A stretch of 22,224 nucleotides of DNA from JAAYAY01 sp964429355 (GTDB lineage Bacteria; Planctomycetota; Planctomycetia; Pirellulales; Thermoguttaceae), in the NCBI GenBank assembly GCA_964429355.1, contig CAYSCH010000129.1, positions 1-22,224 of the forward strand, given 5' to 3'. Below the pieces are notes generated by a model, which was not told the DNA's origin, ran no database searches, and saw only the letters and a program-made list of their open reading frames with translations. Position 1 is the first letter of the stretch. The number at the start of each line of letters is the position of its first letter. Shown one piece after another: positions 1-8,691 of this stretch. Position numbers and translations under genes: made by a program.

Positions 1-272
1 TCGACACCTACCACCTGCTGTTTCACGGTCCAGAATTGCTGGCGAAATTGCGGGAGCGGCTCATACCTTCGGGATGTGTGTACGTTCTGGACCGCCAGTC
101 GCCCAAGCCGATTTCGCACCGCGAGGCGAGCCACCGCCGCATGATCTCGTCAGAGACGGTCAAGGAAGGGATGAGCCAGGCCGGCTTCACACTGCTCCGT
201 GAATTGCCGCCTCCAGCCAAGGATCGGTTTCTGTTGGTGTTCGGAAAGAGCGACCGTCCGGCTGAACGGTAA
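1..272 (+). CDS. Probable class I SAM-dependent methyltransferase, C-terminal fragment
   Basis: The frame is open from base 3 to the TAA at 270-272 and the gene begins before the window. About 89 residues are visible. They start DTYHLLFHGPELLAKLRERL, which matches the segment of small-molecule Rossmann methyltransferases that follows motif IV (a 'D.YHH...P..mL..i...LkPgG' pattern). A strand (CVYVLDRQ) and a helix-strand end (KEGMSQAGF ... DRFLLVFGK) follow, as in the last two strands of the fold. The SAM-binding glycine motif lies outside the window, so the family call rests on the tail only. The substrate cannot be inferred. It is 79 nt upstream of the sulfatase and may belong to a separate unit. 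Confidence 0.6.
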   Translation, partial: DTYHLLFHGPELLAKLRERLIPSGCVYVLDRQSPKPISHREASHRRMISSETVKEGMSQAGFTLLRELPPPAKDRFLLVFGKSDRPAER

Positions 273-342
273 CTTCTCAGGACGTCTGGCAGCGACCGGA
301 TTGTCCATTCGATTCTCATGTACAGAAATGGCCGCTTATCCC

Positions 343-348
343 GGAGGG
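343..348 (+). promoter_or_regulatory. Ribosome binding site of the sulfatase gene
   Basis: GGAGGG lies 3 nt before ATG 352 and 6 nt before ATG 355. It supports initiation at one of these two adjacent codons rather than at the earlier in-frame ATG 328. The 355 start has the more usual spacing. Confidence 0.55.
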
Positions 349-351
349 CTC

Positions 352-1932
352 ATGATGAGGAGGAGTAACTGCTTGATCCGAGCTCGCCGGATGGCTGCGG
401 TCAGTCTGATCCTCTGCGCCTACGTGTTTCTGCCAGTCGCGGGAGCGAAGGAAACGGCGCGACCTAACGTGCTTTTCATTCTCTGCGACGACCTGGGCTA
501 CGGCGATGTGGGCTGCAACAACCCCGAGTGTAAGATCTCGACGCCGCGGGTTGATCGTTTGGCTTCGGAAGGGATGCGATTCACCGATGCCCACACGACG
601 TCGTCGGTGTGTACGCCGACTCGCTATGGTGTTCTTACCGGGCGATACAACTGGCGGTCGCGTTTGCAGACGGGCGTGCTCGGCGGCTTGTCGGAGCGGC
701 TCATCGAGCCCGGACGGCTCACCGTGGCAGAGATGCTTCGGCAGCAGGGGTACCACACGGCCTGTATCGGCAAGTGGCACCTGGGCATGGACTGGACTCG
801 GAAACCGGACTCCGATCGGTTTTCGGATACGATCGAGAAGGGTGTTGAGGGCTGGGGCGTCGACTTCACCAAACCCGCCACCAACGGCCCCAACAGCCCA
901 GGCTTCGACTACTATTTCGGGATCGCTGCGTCGCTCGATATGGTTCCGTACACCTACATCGAGAACGACCGGGTGACGATCGTTCCCACGATCGACAATG
1001 CCTTTCCGATGATGCCGGGGAAGGAGTCGACCACGCGGCGCGGCCCGGCGGCCGCAGGATTCGACGCCATGAACGTGCTGCCGGACCTGACTCGCAAGGC
1101 CGTCGAGTATATTGGCAAACAGGCCGACTCCGACAGGCCGTTCTTCCTCTATCTGCCGTTCGCATCGCCCCATACGCCGATCGCGCCATCGCCCGAGTGG
1201 CAGGGCCGGAGCGGATTGAATCCCTACGCCGACTTCGTGATGCAGACGGACGACTGTGTGGGGCAGGTGCTCGATGCCCTGGAGACCAGTGGCGTGGCAG
1301 GCAAGACGCTCGTGTTCTTCACGAGCGACAACGGATGCTCGCCCCAGGCGGATTTTCCGGCACTGGCGGAGAAGGGGCACGATCCGAGCTACATCTACCG
1401 GGGCCACAAGGCCGACATCTGGGACGGCGGGCATCGAGTGCCTTTCGTGGTTCGCTGGCCGGGACGGGTGAAGGCCGGATCCACGAGCAACCAGCTCGTA
1501 AGCCTGGTCGATTTTCTGGCCACGTGCGCCGAAATCACCGGCACCGACCTGCCCGACGATGCTGCCGAAGATAGCGTCAGCCTGTTGCCGATTCTGCTGG
1601 GTAAGGCAACGGAGCCGGTGCGAGAGGCCCTGGTGCATCACTCCATCAACGGCATGTTCTCGATCCGGCAAGGCCGGTGGAAACTGGAACTCTGCCCCGG
1701 GAGCGGTGGCTGGAGCGTACCCCGCGATCCGCAGGCAGTCAAGCAAGGACTGCCGAGCCTGCAGCTTTACGACATGGAGGCCGATCCGGCGGAAGCAAAG
1801 AATCTGGAAGCGGAGCAGCCCGAGGTGGTGAAGCGGCTCACGGAGTTGCTCGAACGCTACGTCGCCGAAGGGCGAAGTACGCCGGGAAAACCGCAGAAGA
1901 ACACGGTTGCCGTGGACATCTGGAAGAAGTGA
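352..1932 (+). CDS. Secreted arylsulfatase-type sulfatase (S1 family, Cys-type)
   Basis: The 526-residue protein starts at ATG 352 (or 355). GGAGGG at 343-348 sits just upstream, and a signal peptide follows (basic MMRRSNCLIRARR, then AAVSLILCAYVFLPVAGA). Upstream in-frame codons back to 199 do not improve the signal peptide, so I reject them. Sulfatase hallmarks are complete: metal ligands Asp46-Asp47 in LCDDLGYGD; the formylglycine site Cys87 in CTPTR (C-x-P-x-R), which needs maturation by a formylglycine-generating enzyme or anSME; GKWHLG with Lys141/His143; TSDNG with Asp326-Asn327; and Lys353 before DGGHRVPF. The family hydrolyses sulfate esters. The C-terminal sulfatase subdomain (LYDMEADPAEAKNL) is present, so the length is normal. 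The sequence does not identify the sulfated substrate. The next gene follows after 52 nt, so co-transcription is likely. Confidence 0.96.
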   Translation: MMRRSNCLIRARRMAAVSLILCAYVFLPVAGAKETARPNVLFILCDDLGYGDVGCNNPECKISTPRVDRLASEGMRFTDAHTTSSVCTPTRYGVLTGRYNWRSRLQTGVLGGLSERLIEPGRLTVAEMLRQQGYHTACIGKWHLGMDWTRKPDSDRFSDTIEKGVEGWGVDFTKPATNGPNSPGFDYYFGIAASLDMVPYTYIENDRVTIVPTIDNAFPMMPGKESTTRRGPAAAGFDAMNVLPDLTRKAVEYIGKQADSDRPFFLYLPFASPHTPIAPSPEWQGRSGLNPYADFVMQTDDCVGQVLDALETSGVAGKTLVFFTSDNGCSPQADFPALAEKGHDPSYIYRGHKADIWDGGHRVPFVVRWPGRVKAGSTSNQLVSLVDFLATCAEITGTDLPDDAAEDSVSLLPILLGKATEPVREALVHHSINGMFSIRQGRWKLELCPGSGGWSVPRDPQAVKQGLPSLQLYDMEADPAEAKNLEAEQPEVVKRLTELLERYVAEGRSTPGKPQKNTVAVDIWKK

Positions 1933-1984
1933 TCGGTCTCAGGGGGGGCTGCTGAAGGGCACTTCTGGCGAGGAGCAAGTGAAA

Positions 1985-4900
1985 ATGAACCCGATAAAGT
2001 GGTTTGCCGGCGTTGTCTTGATGGTCGCTGCAACTTCTCTGGATGCCCTCGCCGCGGAATCGCCCGTGCGGTTTCGGGAATCATGGGACCAGGCGTATCA
2101 GGGGGAGGATGCGAGCGGCAAACACGTCGTTGGGCTGTGGACGTTCGACGGCGAAGAACCTCTGAAAGACCTGTCGGCTGGCGGCCAGAACTTGACGCTT
2201 CAAGGGGCGGAACTTCAACCGCAGGGCAAGTTCGGCGCTGCCCTTCTTTCCAGGCCGGGATGGCCGGTCGTGGATGATCCGCACTGCGCACGGTGTCCGG
2301 ACGGGCCAGGGCTGTCGCCTCCCGATGCTTTCACGATCGAGATGTGGCTCTCTCCTACGGCAGAACTCAACGCTGAGTATCCTGAGTCCTTCCTGCTCGA
2401 CAAGAAATATGTTTCCGACACGGACTATCAACTGATCCTCGGCTCGCCTTCGAAAGACGGCTCCCGCACGCTGCGGGCATGCCTTGGATTCGGAACCCAC
2501 TCGGCCAACTGGCACTCCGATCCGCTCAAACTGGAGACCGGCAAGTGGGCACACCTCGCTTTCACCTACGACGGCCAGGGGACGGGTAGTTTCTATCTAA
2601 ACGGGGTGCCTTGGGGTGCCATGAAGAACGCAGGTTGCGGACCTGTGGCGCCCGGGACCCAACCGCTGACGATTGGCGACCGCAACGGCAGCTATTATCA
2701 CGGTTTCCCGGGACTCCTGGACCAGGTGCGTATTTGCCGGGGCGTGCTCGAGTTCCGAGCCGTGGCGATGGTACGTATCTCGGATCGTTCGTGCTTCGTT
2801 CGCATGGAACGCGAGGCGGGTCAACTGTTTCGCATCACCAACCTGTGCCGCCAGACGATACCCGGTGCCAAGGTGACGATCGAACTTGACGGAGCCGCCG
2901 CGTTGGAGAAACACATTCCGGCCCTCGAAGCGGGCAAGTCGATCGAAGTGCCCTATTCCCTGAACACTACCCTCCGGCCGGGAGAATACACTCTCGCGAT
3001 ACGGCTTCGCGCCGCCGCCCCCGAGCCCATCGACACGACCGAAAAAGTTGCCGTACGAATCGTACCGCGCCCATTGCCCAAACGGATGCCGGTGGTGATG
3101 TGGGGCGGGATCGCCGACGACCTGGATCGGGCCAAGGAAATCGGTTTCACCCACGGACTTGGCCTGTCGGTCGATTATGGCCGCATCTGGGAGACAGGAG
3201 CACCTGGGCCGGCGGTGGTTGAGGAGGGGTTGAGCCGCACAAGGGCGAGCCTCGACGAAGCACTTTCCAAGGGAATGACCTTGATCGCGGGCTTGTCGCC
3301 TGGGGCCGCGATGCGATCGAGGGAGGAATTTCGCCGCGTCGGGCGCGACGGCAAGCCGCTGTCAGCGGAAGACATCTGCGGGCTGTTTCCCGAGTTGCAG
3401 CAGTACTGCGAGAATGTCGGAACCAGCATGGTCAAGAGTTTCGGGGATCATCCGGCCTTCGGGGCGGCGCTCGTCCATACGGAAGTCCGCGACCATGCGA
3501 GCCCGTGTTTCCATGATCACGATCGCGCAGCCTACAAGACGTCGAGCGGGGCAGAGATTCCCGCCGAGGCCGGCAGTTCACGAGGAGTCATGTATGAGCA
3601 GTTGGCCGATTTCCCGAAGAACAGGGTGATTCCGGATGGGCATCCGATTCTGAAATACTACCAGTGGTACTGGAAACAGGGGGACGGTTGGAACGATTTG
3701 AACTCGGCCCTGGTACGCGGTCTGAAGACTGCGGGACGCGATGACTTCTGGACCTTTCACGACCCGGCGGTCCGTGTGGCGAGCGTCTACGGCTCGGGGG
3801 GAGACGTGGATTTTCTTTCCCAGTGGACCTACTCCTATCCCGATCCGATCCGCATCGGCCTGGCAACGGACGAGCTCCTGGCCATGGCTCGCGGCGGGCG
3901 GGAGGGGCAGCAGGTGATGAAGATGACCCAGATCATCTGGTACCGCAGCCGGACCGCTCCGGAGCCCGTGCCGGGCAAGCCGACACCCGGGTATGTGGCG
4001 GAGTGGGAGCGAGATCAGCCCGACGCGCCGTTCATTACGATCTCACCGATGCACCTGCGAGAAGCCTTCTGGACCAAGATCGCTCGCCCCATCAAGGGCA
4101 TTATGTACCACGGCTGGCAGTCTCTGGTGCCCACCGATTCGCCCGGCGGGTACCGATTCACGCACCCCCAGACGCAGCATGAGCTGAAGCGGCTGGTCGA
4201 AAAGGTGATCGAACCGCTCGGTCCGACCCTGTTGAGCGTGCCGGCGATCCAGAGCGACGTCGCGTTTCTGGAGTCGTTCTCAGCGGAGATGTTCGCCCGG
4301 CGAGGAACCTACGGCTGGTGCGGAGGTTGGGCCGGCGACGTCTACCGCTCCCTCATGTATGCGAAGCTCCAGCCGGAAATCGTGTTCGACGAGACGATCG
4401 TCGATCGCGGTCTCGGCGGGTTCCGAGTCCTGGTGATGCCCGACTGCGACGTGCTGACCGAATCGGTGACGGAGAGGATCAACGAATTCCAGAAGGCGGG
4501 CGGGTTGATCGTGGGCGACGAGCGTACGTGCCCGGCGGTGAAGCCGGACATCCTCCTTCCCGTGTACGAGCGAACCGGAAGAGCCGATACCGACAAGGCC
4601 GCGCTCCAGAAACTGGCCGGCGAACTCCGCTCGCAATTGGATGGCCGCTATAAGCGGCAACTGGATACCTCGAGCGCCGAAGCCATTCCCTACCTGCGGC
4701 GATACCAGAATACGGAGTATGTCTTCCTGGTCAACGATCGGCGGGAATACGGCGACTACGTCGGGCATCACGGCCTGGTGATGGAGAACGGCCTGGCGGA
4801 GGAGACCCGGGTCACCCTGGCCCGTTCGGGCGGATATGTCTACGATCTGGTCAATCATTGCGGAGTGATCACGTCGCAGGGGCCCGGTGAGATCGGCTTC

Positions 4901-5320
4901 GATGTTCGTCTCGGACCTTGCGACGGGGCCCTGCTGATGGTGTTGGACCGGGCCGTCAGTGGAGTCCGGCTAACGGGGCCGGAGTCGGTGGCGCGAGGAG
5001 GGCAGGCGAAATGGGTGGTGGAGGTTGTCGATGAGTCGGGCAAACCGCTCGCCGCCGTCGTGCCTGTGCAGGTGATGATTCGCGACTGTGCGGGGCGGCC
5101 CGCCGAGTTCAGCGGTTCCTACGCTGCCGTCGATGGGCGTCTGGAATTGACGCTCGACGTGGCGCAGAACGACTCGCCCGGCTCGTGGGAGATCGAAGCG
5201 GTGGAACTGGCCGCTGGTCGTCGCGCGGCCGCCGTTATGCGAGTCGAAGGTCCGAAGCCCTGGCCGCCCAATCCGTCCGATACAAAAGATGCCGCCACCG
5301 CGGTTCAGCCCAAGGGGTGA
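1985..5320 (+). CDS. Secreted LamG-domain, glycoside-hydrolase-like protein
   Basis: The 1111-residue protein starts at ATG 1985. AGGAG at 1971-1975 lies 9 nt upstream, and the signal peptide (FAGVVLMVAATSLDALAA) has predicted cleavage near residue 24. Residues about 46-256 form a LamG/concanavalin-like domain (VGLWTFDG, FTIEMWLSP, WAHLAFTYDG, FYLNGVPWG, LDQVRICRGVL). A beta-sandwich spans about 270-365. A long region at about 367-715 resembles a TIM barrel (RAKEIGFTHGLGL, FGAALVHTEVRD with Glu500 as a possible acidic catalytic residue, IKGIMYHGWQSL). Residues about 798-860 resemble the Rossmann-like trimerisation domain of GH42-type enzymes (FRVLVMPDCDVLTESV ... KAGGLIVGDER). The C-terminus (about 990-1092) is Ig-like. 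I infer a glycosidase or glycan-binding role working with the sulfatase 52 nt upstream. The exact GH family and activity are unproven, and a second catalytic acid was not assigned. Confidence 0.85.
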   Translation: MNPIKWFAGVVLMVAATSLDALAAESPVRFRESWDQAYQGEDASGKHVVGLWTFDGEEPLKDLSAGGQNLTLQGAELQPQGKFGAALLSRPGWPVVDDPHCARCPDGPGLSPPDAFTIEMWLSPTAELNAEYPESFLLDKKYVSDTDYQLILGSPSKDGSRTLRACLGFGTHSANWHSDPLKLETGKWAHLAFTYDGQGTGSFYLNGVPWGAMKNAGCGPVAPGTQPLTIGDRNGSYYHGFPGLLDQVRICRGVLEFRAVAMVRISDRSCFVRMEREAGQLFRITNLCRQTIPGAKVTIELDGAAALEKHIPALEAGKSIEVPYSLNTTLRPGEYTLAIRLRAAAPEPIDTTEKVAVRIVPRPLPKRMPVVMWGGIADDLDRAKEIGFTHGLGLSVDYGRIWETGAPGPAVVEEGLSRTRASLDEALSKGMTLIAGLSPGAAMRSREEFRRVGRDGKPLSAEDICGLFPELQQYCENVGTSMVKSFGDHPAFGAALVHTEVRDHASPCFHDHDRAAYKTSSGAEIPAEAGSSRGVMYEQLADFPKNRVIPDGHPILKYYQWYWKQGDGWNDLNSALVRGLKTAGRDDFWTFHDPAVRVASVYGSGGDVDFLSQWTYSYPDPIRIGLATDELLAMARGGREGQQVMKMTQIIWYRSRTAPEPVPGKPTPGYVAEWERDQPDAPFITISPMHLREAFWTKIARPIKGIMYHGWQSLVPTDSPGGYRFTHPQTQHELKRLVEKVIEPLGPTLLSVPAIQSDVAFLESFSAEMFARRGTYGWCGGWAGDVYRSLMYAKLQPEIVFDETIVDRGLGGFRVLVMPDCDVLTESVTERINEFQKAGGLIVGDERTCPAVKPDILLPVYERTGRADTDKAALQKLAGELRSQLDGRYKRQLDTSSAEAIPYLRRYQNTEYVFLVNDRREYGDYVGHHGLVMENGLAEETRVTLARSGGYVYDLVNHCGVITSQGPGEIGFDVRLGPCDGALLMVLDRAVSGVRLTGPESVARGGQAKWVVEVVDESGKPLAAVVPVQVMIRDCAGRPAEFSGSYAAVDGRLELTLDVAQNDSPGSWEIEAVELAAGRRAAAVMRVEGPKPWPPNPSDTKDAATAVQPKG

Positions 5321-5509
5321 GATGCCTGGGAGGGGCCGGGTTTCCACCTCTGGCAACGCAGCCCTTGCCGATTGGTCCATCAAAAGAGCCCGGACTTATC
5401 GGCAGTCGAAGAGCATACGCGGCTTCTGCGTGTTCGACTTCTCGCGGGGTGGCTGCGAATCCGAAGTCTCAGCCGGAGAGGCCCGGCGTTTGAAGTCCTG
5501 CAAGCACAC

Positions 5510-5563
5510 AAGGGCGAGCACGACGTTTCGTTGGAGGCCCCTCCAAATCGTCGGCTCGCCCTT
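5510..5563. terminator. Long imperfect hairpin between convergent genes, possible bidirectional terminator
   Basis: AAGGGCGAGC (5510-5519) pairs perfectly with GCTCGCCCTT (5554-5563). The pairing continues with CGACG/CGTCG (5521-5525 with 5549-5553, one bulged A). After a small internal loop, TTGGAGG (5531-5537) pairs with CCTCCAA (5540-5546). That is about 22 base pairs in 54 nt. It lies 190 nt after the stop of the plus-strand unit and 28 nt after the stop of the convergent minus-strand gene. No T-tract is visible on either side, so it is not a classic intrinsic terminator. It could instead be an mRNA 3'-end stabiliser or a dispersed repeat. Confidence 0.45.
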
Positions 5564-5590
5564 GCGGCAGCAAGAGAGACGAGACGGGTG

Positions 5591-5956
5591 CTAGGGGCCG
5601 ATGGGGTAGAAAGCTCGGAGGTCGCGCCAGAGCGCTGTCGCGCTTCGCCCTTCGAGGGAGAGCTCGCTCTGCAACCGAGAATCTGAAGAAATCGGCCTCT
5701 GCACAGACGGATCCACAGTCCCGGCCGCACACAGCTCAACTCTGCGTGACGCCATTTCGATCAATTCCTCGGCGCGCCGTAGCAAGAAGGACGCGCCCGT
5801 GGTTGGCGAGAGAGAATTGCCGGCCGAAGAGGAGGCGAGAAATCGGCCGCGGCAGTGAAGGCAAGTGACCTGGCGTCCGGACAAGTCGGAGGAGACTTGA
5901 AGAGACCGGCCGCAAACGGGGCACTCTTGCAGGAAATGATCGACTTGAAATGGCAT
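5591..5956 (-). CDS. Small zinc-ribbon protein of unknown function
   Basis: The 121-residue protein reads from ATG 5956 to the TAG at 5593-5591. GGAAG on the minus strand (plus 5964-5968) lies 7 nt upstream, which supports this start over longer in-frame starts reaching 6229. Those extensions are Arg/Pro-rich and look non-coding. The N-terminus has two CxxC pairs, Cys12/Cys15 in ECPVCGRSLQV and Cys32/Cys35 in TCLHCRGRF. This is the small zinc-binding module that in planctomycetes is often found alone or fused to response regulators. The remaining 80 residues are helical (LLRRAEELIEMASRRVEL) with no recognised domain. It may act in regulation or protein binding; this is inference. It follows the ECF-linked secreted genes on the same strand, 303 nt after the last of them, so operon membership is uncertain. 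Confidence 0.72.
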   Translation of the reverse strand: MPFQVDHFLQECPVCGRSLQVSSDLSGRQVTCLHCRGRFLASSSAGNSLSPTTGASFLLRRAEELIEMASRRVELCAAGTVDPSVQRPISSDSRLQSELSLEGRSATALWRDLRAFYPIGP

Positions 5957-6259
5957 CGCGTATCTTCCGTGAAGGGTTGTGTGCTTCCGAGCACGAGACG
6001 CAACCCGACAGAAACAGATAGGAGAGGGCGGCGGCGCGTTTGGGGGCATTGCGACGCAGCCCTCCCGTTCCGTGTCCATCAGGAGGTTTCGTCCCACAGT
6101 CATCGAGCCCGGTTGGAGCGGCGGTCCAGATGCCTTGGCTCCAACCAGGCGTCGACGGTCTTTGATACGCACGCTGGCAGCGACAGGTTCGCGGGCTTGT
6201 CGGGAATGTCGCAAAGGATATGGCAGCAAGGAGATATAGAAATTAGAAGCCGCGGCGTG
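5957..6259. other. Intergenic stretch without a recognisable gene
   Basis: This is 303 nt between two minus-strand genes. The frame of the zinc-ribbon gene stays open through most of it (to 6229), but the translation is Arg/Pro-rich, lacks homology I recognise and has no good ribosome binding site. The stretch may carry the promoter of the zinc-ribbon gene. I see no clear -35/-10 pair, RNA gene or repeat. Confidence 0.5.
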
Positions 6260-7180
6260 TCATTTGGGCAGGAGGGATTCGAGCAGTTTGGGCAGCCTGC
6301 CGTTTTCCACGCTGAGGGCGAGCACCACTCGATCGCTCTCGACCGCCGGTTCGAGCAGCGGGATGATCTGGTCAATTGTGGGAAGGTCCGTGCGGGCTTT
6401 CTCATTCTTGCGCAGAAGTTCGCATGCCTCGCTGAATCTCTTGGCCAGGGCGGCAGCAGCCTTCGGTGAATCGGACTGGACCACCACGCGGATACCCGGC
6501 TGGGGCTCCAGGGCAATTCCAACCGCGATCCACTGGACGCCCGCGGTCAGAACCGTGCTGGGACCGCCACCGACCACTTCGGGCAGCTCGGGGAGTGTCT
6601 GCTCGATGACCGGGCGGAAGTAGGCGGGGGGAGTCAGTACGATCTTCAGGGGAACATCGCTGACCGCGGCGAGGGCGTCGACCAGGTGTGCCCTTGGTAC
6701 CGGGCTGACGTTCTTCAGGCGAGGAACTGTCCTGTGGTCGCCGAAGACGACGTTAGAACCGACCTGGTCGACCTGAAATTCCTTGAAGGGCCGGAAGATG
6801 TTTGCGATCGACTCGGGCTGGACGTTCTCGGGTACCGGCACGAAGAACGCCCCGGTCGCGATCGGAAGGTCGGCAACGCTGAGCAGAAAGTACAAGTCGT
6901 GTGCACCGGTTTTCTGTAGTGCCAGGATCGAGGCGATGTGGGGGCTGGTGATCTGGTCGGCGATTGCCGCGTGCTTGCCCAGGAGGCCTGCGATCGCCTT
7001 CATCGATGCGCTGGCATCAAGTCCTTCGCAATCGAGGTGGGCAACTAGCACGGCTTGCTCGTCAAGCAGAGGTGCGAGCGTGGCAGCGATCTGGTCCGGC
7101 GGGGTTTTCTGGGCGGCTCCGCAGAGCGAGGCAGCCGCTGCGGCCAGAACAATGGCAGAAATGCATGGGTAGGCTTTCAT
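6260..7180 (-). CDS. Secreted protein of unknown function (306 aa)
   Basis: Reads from ATG 7180 to a TGA at 6262-6260. The signal peptide is clear: MKAYPCISAIVLAAAAASLCGAAQ, with cleavage near residue 22-23. The mature part has alternating amphipathic strands and helices (QAVLVAHLDCEGLDASASM, HDLYFLLSVADLPIATGAFF, VQWIAVGIALEPQPGIRVVV, AAALAKRFSEACELLRKNEK) and no motif I can assign to a family. The spacing of beta segments suggests two similar alpha/beta halves, but I could not confirm an internal repeat. It is 53 nt downstream of the 485-residue secreted protein on the same strand and is probably co-transcribed with it and the ECF sigma factor, so it may be an exported product of that regulon. 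No enzyme function is claimed. Confidence 0.85.
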   Translation of the reverse strand: MKAYPCISAIVLAAAAASLCGAAQKTPPDQIAATLAPLLDEQAVLVAHLDCEGLDASASMKAIAGLLGKHAAIADQITSPHIASILALQKTGAHDLYFLLSVADLPIATGAFFVPVPENVQPESIANIFRPFKEFQVDQVGSNVVFGDHRTVPRLKNVSPVPRAHLVDALAAVSDVPLKIVLTPPAYFRPVIEQTLPELPEVVGGGPSTVLTAGVQWIAVGIALEPQPGIRVVVQSDSPKAAAALAKRFSEACELLRKNEKARTDLPTIDQIIPLLEPAVESDRVVLALSVENGRLPKLLESLLPK

Positions 7181-7233
7181 GGTATTCTCGGTTTCTCACA
7201 AACGGGTAGTTCGGGATTCGGAGCTACGACTTC

Positions 7234-8691
7234 TCACTTGGCAAGCCGAACTTCGACACGCAGACCGAATCTCCGGGCGCCCTGGGTTGGAACCGGTGCC
7301 GACTGGATCACGATCGTATCGCCGTCGGCGGTCAGCTCGAAGGGCTTTCCCCAGAGCGGGTCGGTCGGAACAGGTACCTCGGTGATCTCGTTGAGACTGC
7401 CGGGCAGTCGGCCCTCATGGATCGATGCGTAGAGACGGATGGCCTCGATCAACCTGGCAACCTCCAGGGATCGGTGCTGCCGAGCCACCGAAAGTTTCGC
7501 GGCGCCGACGGCCGGCAGGATCATGCTGGCCAGGGGAAAAATCTCTCGGCCAGCGACATTGCGTTGGAACCAGCTTTCCCACGCAGCGAGTCCTTCCCGA
7601 CCCTCGTGGTAGGGCAAATAGAGCCATTTGAACGACCCGTCGCGCTGCTCCCGGTACATATTGAAAGTGGCGATCAACAGCACGCGTGCCGGGTGCATGG
7701 CCGCCACTTCTTCCTTCGAGTGACCATGCGAAACCATGTACTCAACCGCCTTGGGATATCCCTTGAGCGCCAGCAGGGTCAGCAAGGTGCGATAGCCGGC
7801 TTCGGGCTCGGTTTCGCCCGTGAACTCGCGAACGCCGTTTGCGATCATCTCGAGCTTCGCTTCCCAGAAGAGCGGATCGTTCCCCGTGCTTTCGATATCT
7901 CGGAGAGCAGGGACCCAGAGGTCGAGCACGTGCATTTCCGTTTCGAGTCCCCGCCGCAGGTCGACGAGTGGGCGCGGCAGAACCGTCAGGGCCCAGTACA
8001 GATTGGGTGCGTCGGCTTGCTGGACAAGTTCCTCCACTTCGGCGGTCATGATTCCGCAGATGGCGGCGCCGACCAGTCCGTGAATCAGAGTGGGTCCGTT
8101 GCCCACATCGCGGGCAAAGGCAAAACCTGTTTGCAGCATCCGGATCGCCTCGTCGGTTCGCCCTTCGCGGATTGCCAGGCGGATGTTGACCAGGAGAATT
8201 CGGGCAAGTTGCCGCTGTTGCTGCAGTTCGGGGAGGAGCAACCCGAACGGATTTCGCCCTTCCTGGAATGGTATGTCCCATTGGCAGGACTCTCGCCGCG
8301 CCGCAATGGCCAGCTCGCCCATCGCCGATTGGAGAGGCAGCAGCGTTTTCCGAACCTCATCGAGCGGCAGATCCGCGATGGCAAGATCGGTGCTCGCCCA
8401 TTTGGCCACCTTCTCCGACGTCTCCTCGTTCATTGCGTTGGGCAACTGGACGAGAATCCGGTTGTAGAGTACCGCGGCGTTGCCGGATGTCCGGTCCGGC
8501 AAGGGTGGCAGGAGCTGATACTTCAGTGCCGGAGTCGGTTCAGGGGCCGGGCGAATGGTTACCTTACGGACTTCCATCTTCCCGTCATCGACGTTCTCGG
8601 CGGCGAAGACATCGCACGCATCTCCAAGCCCCAGGGCGAGAGAGAGAATCACAAACGACCGTGCGAAACGCTGTATGCGGTTCCAACTCAT
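7234..8691 (-). CDS. Secreted planctomycete protein of unknown function, helical repeat-like (485 aa)
   Basis: Reads from ATG 8691 to a TAG-type stop at 7234. The start overlaps the stop of the preceding gene as ATGA (8688-8691), a sign of translational coupling. AAGGAA on the minus strand lies just upstream. A signal peptide is present (RFARSFVILSLALGLGDACDVFA). The middle is alpha-helical and TPR-like (LLVNIRLAIREGRTDEAIRM, ALTVLPRPLVDLRRGLETEM). The C-terminus carries a segment resembling the C-terminal part of type II secretion pseudopilin-like proteins: RLYASIHEGRLPGSLNEI, then PTDPLWGKPFELTADGDTIVI. That segment recurs in planctomycete exported proteins from what I know of them; I cannot attach a function. 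Its location points to a cargo or target of the ECF system. Confidence 0.88.
   Translation of the reverse strand: MSWNRIQRFARSFVILSLALGLGDACDVFAAENVDDGKMEVRKVTIRPAPEPTPALKYQLLPPLPDRTSGNAAVLYNRILVQLPNAMNEETSEKVAKWASTDLAIADLPLDEVRKTLLPLQSAMGELAIAARRESCQWDIPFQEGRNPFGLLLPELQQQRQLARILLVNIRLAIREGRTDEAIRMLQTGFAFARDVGNGPTLIHGLVGAAICGIMTAEVEELVQQADAPNLYWALTVLPRPLVDLRRGLETEMHVLDLWVPALRDIESTGNDPLFWEAKLEMIANGVREFTGETEPEAGYRTLLTLLALKGYPKAVEYMVSHGHSKEEVAAMHPARVLLIATFNMYREQRDGSFKWLYLPYHEGREGLAAWESWFQRNVAGREIFPLASMILPAVGAAKLSVARQHRSLEVARLIEAIRLYASIHEGRLPGSLNEITEVPVPTDPLWGKPFELTADGDTIVIQSAPVPTQGARRFGLRVEVRLAK

Noticed and set aside
316..1746. 476-codon open stretch on the minus strand
   Set aside because: Antisense to a sulfatase with all catalytic motifs intact; it has no recognisable domain.
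5380..5739. Overlapping short open frames downstream of the LamG protein, both strands
   Set aside because: Low-complexity Arg/Ser-rich translations crossing the long hairpin and the zinc-ribbon gene; they are not coding.
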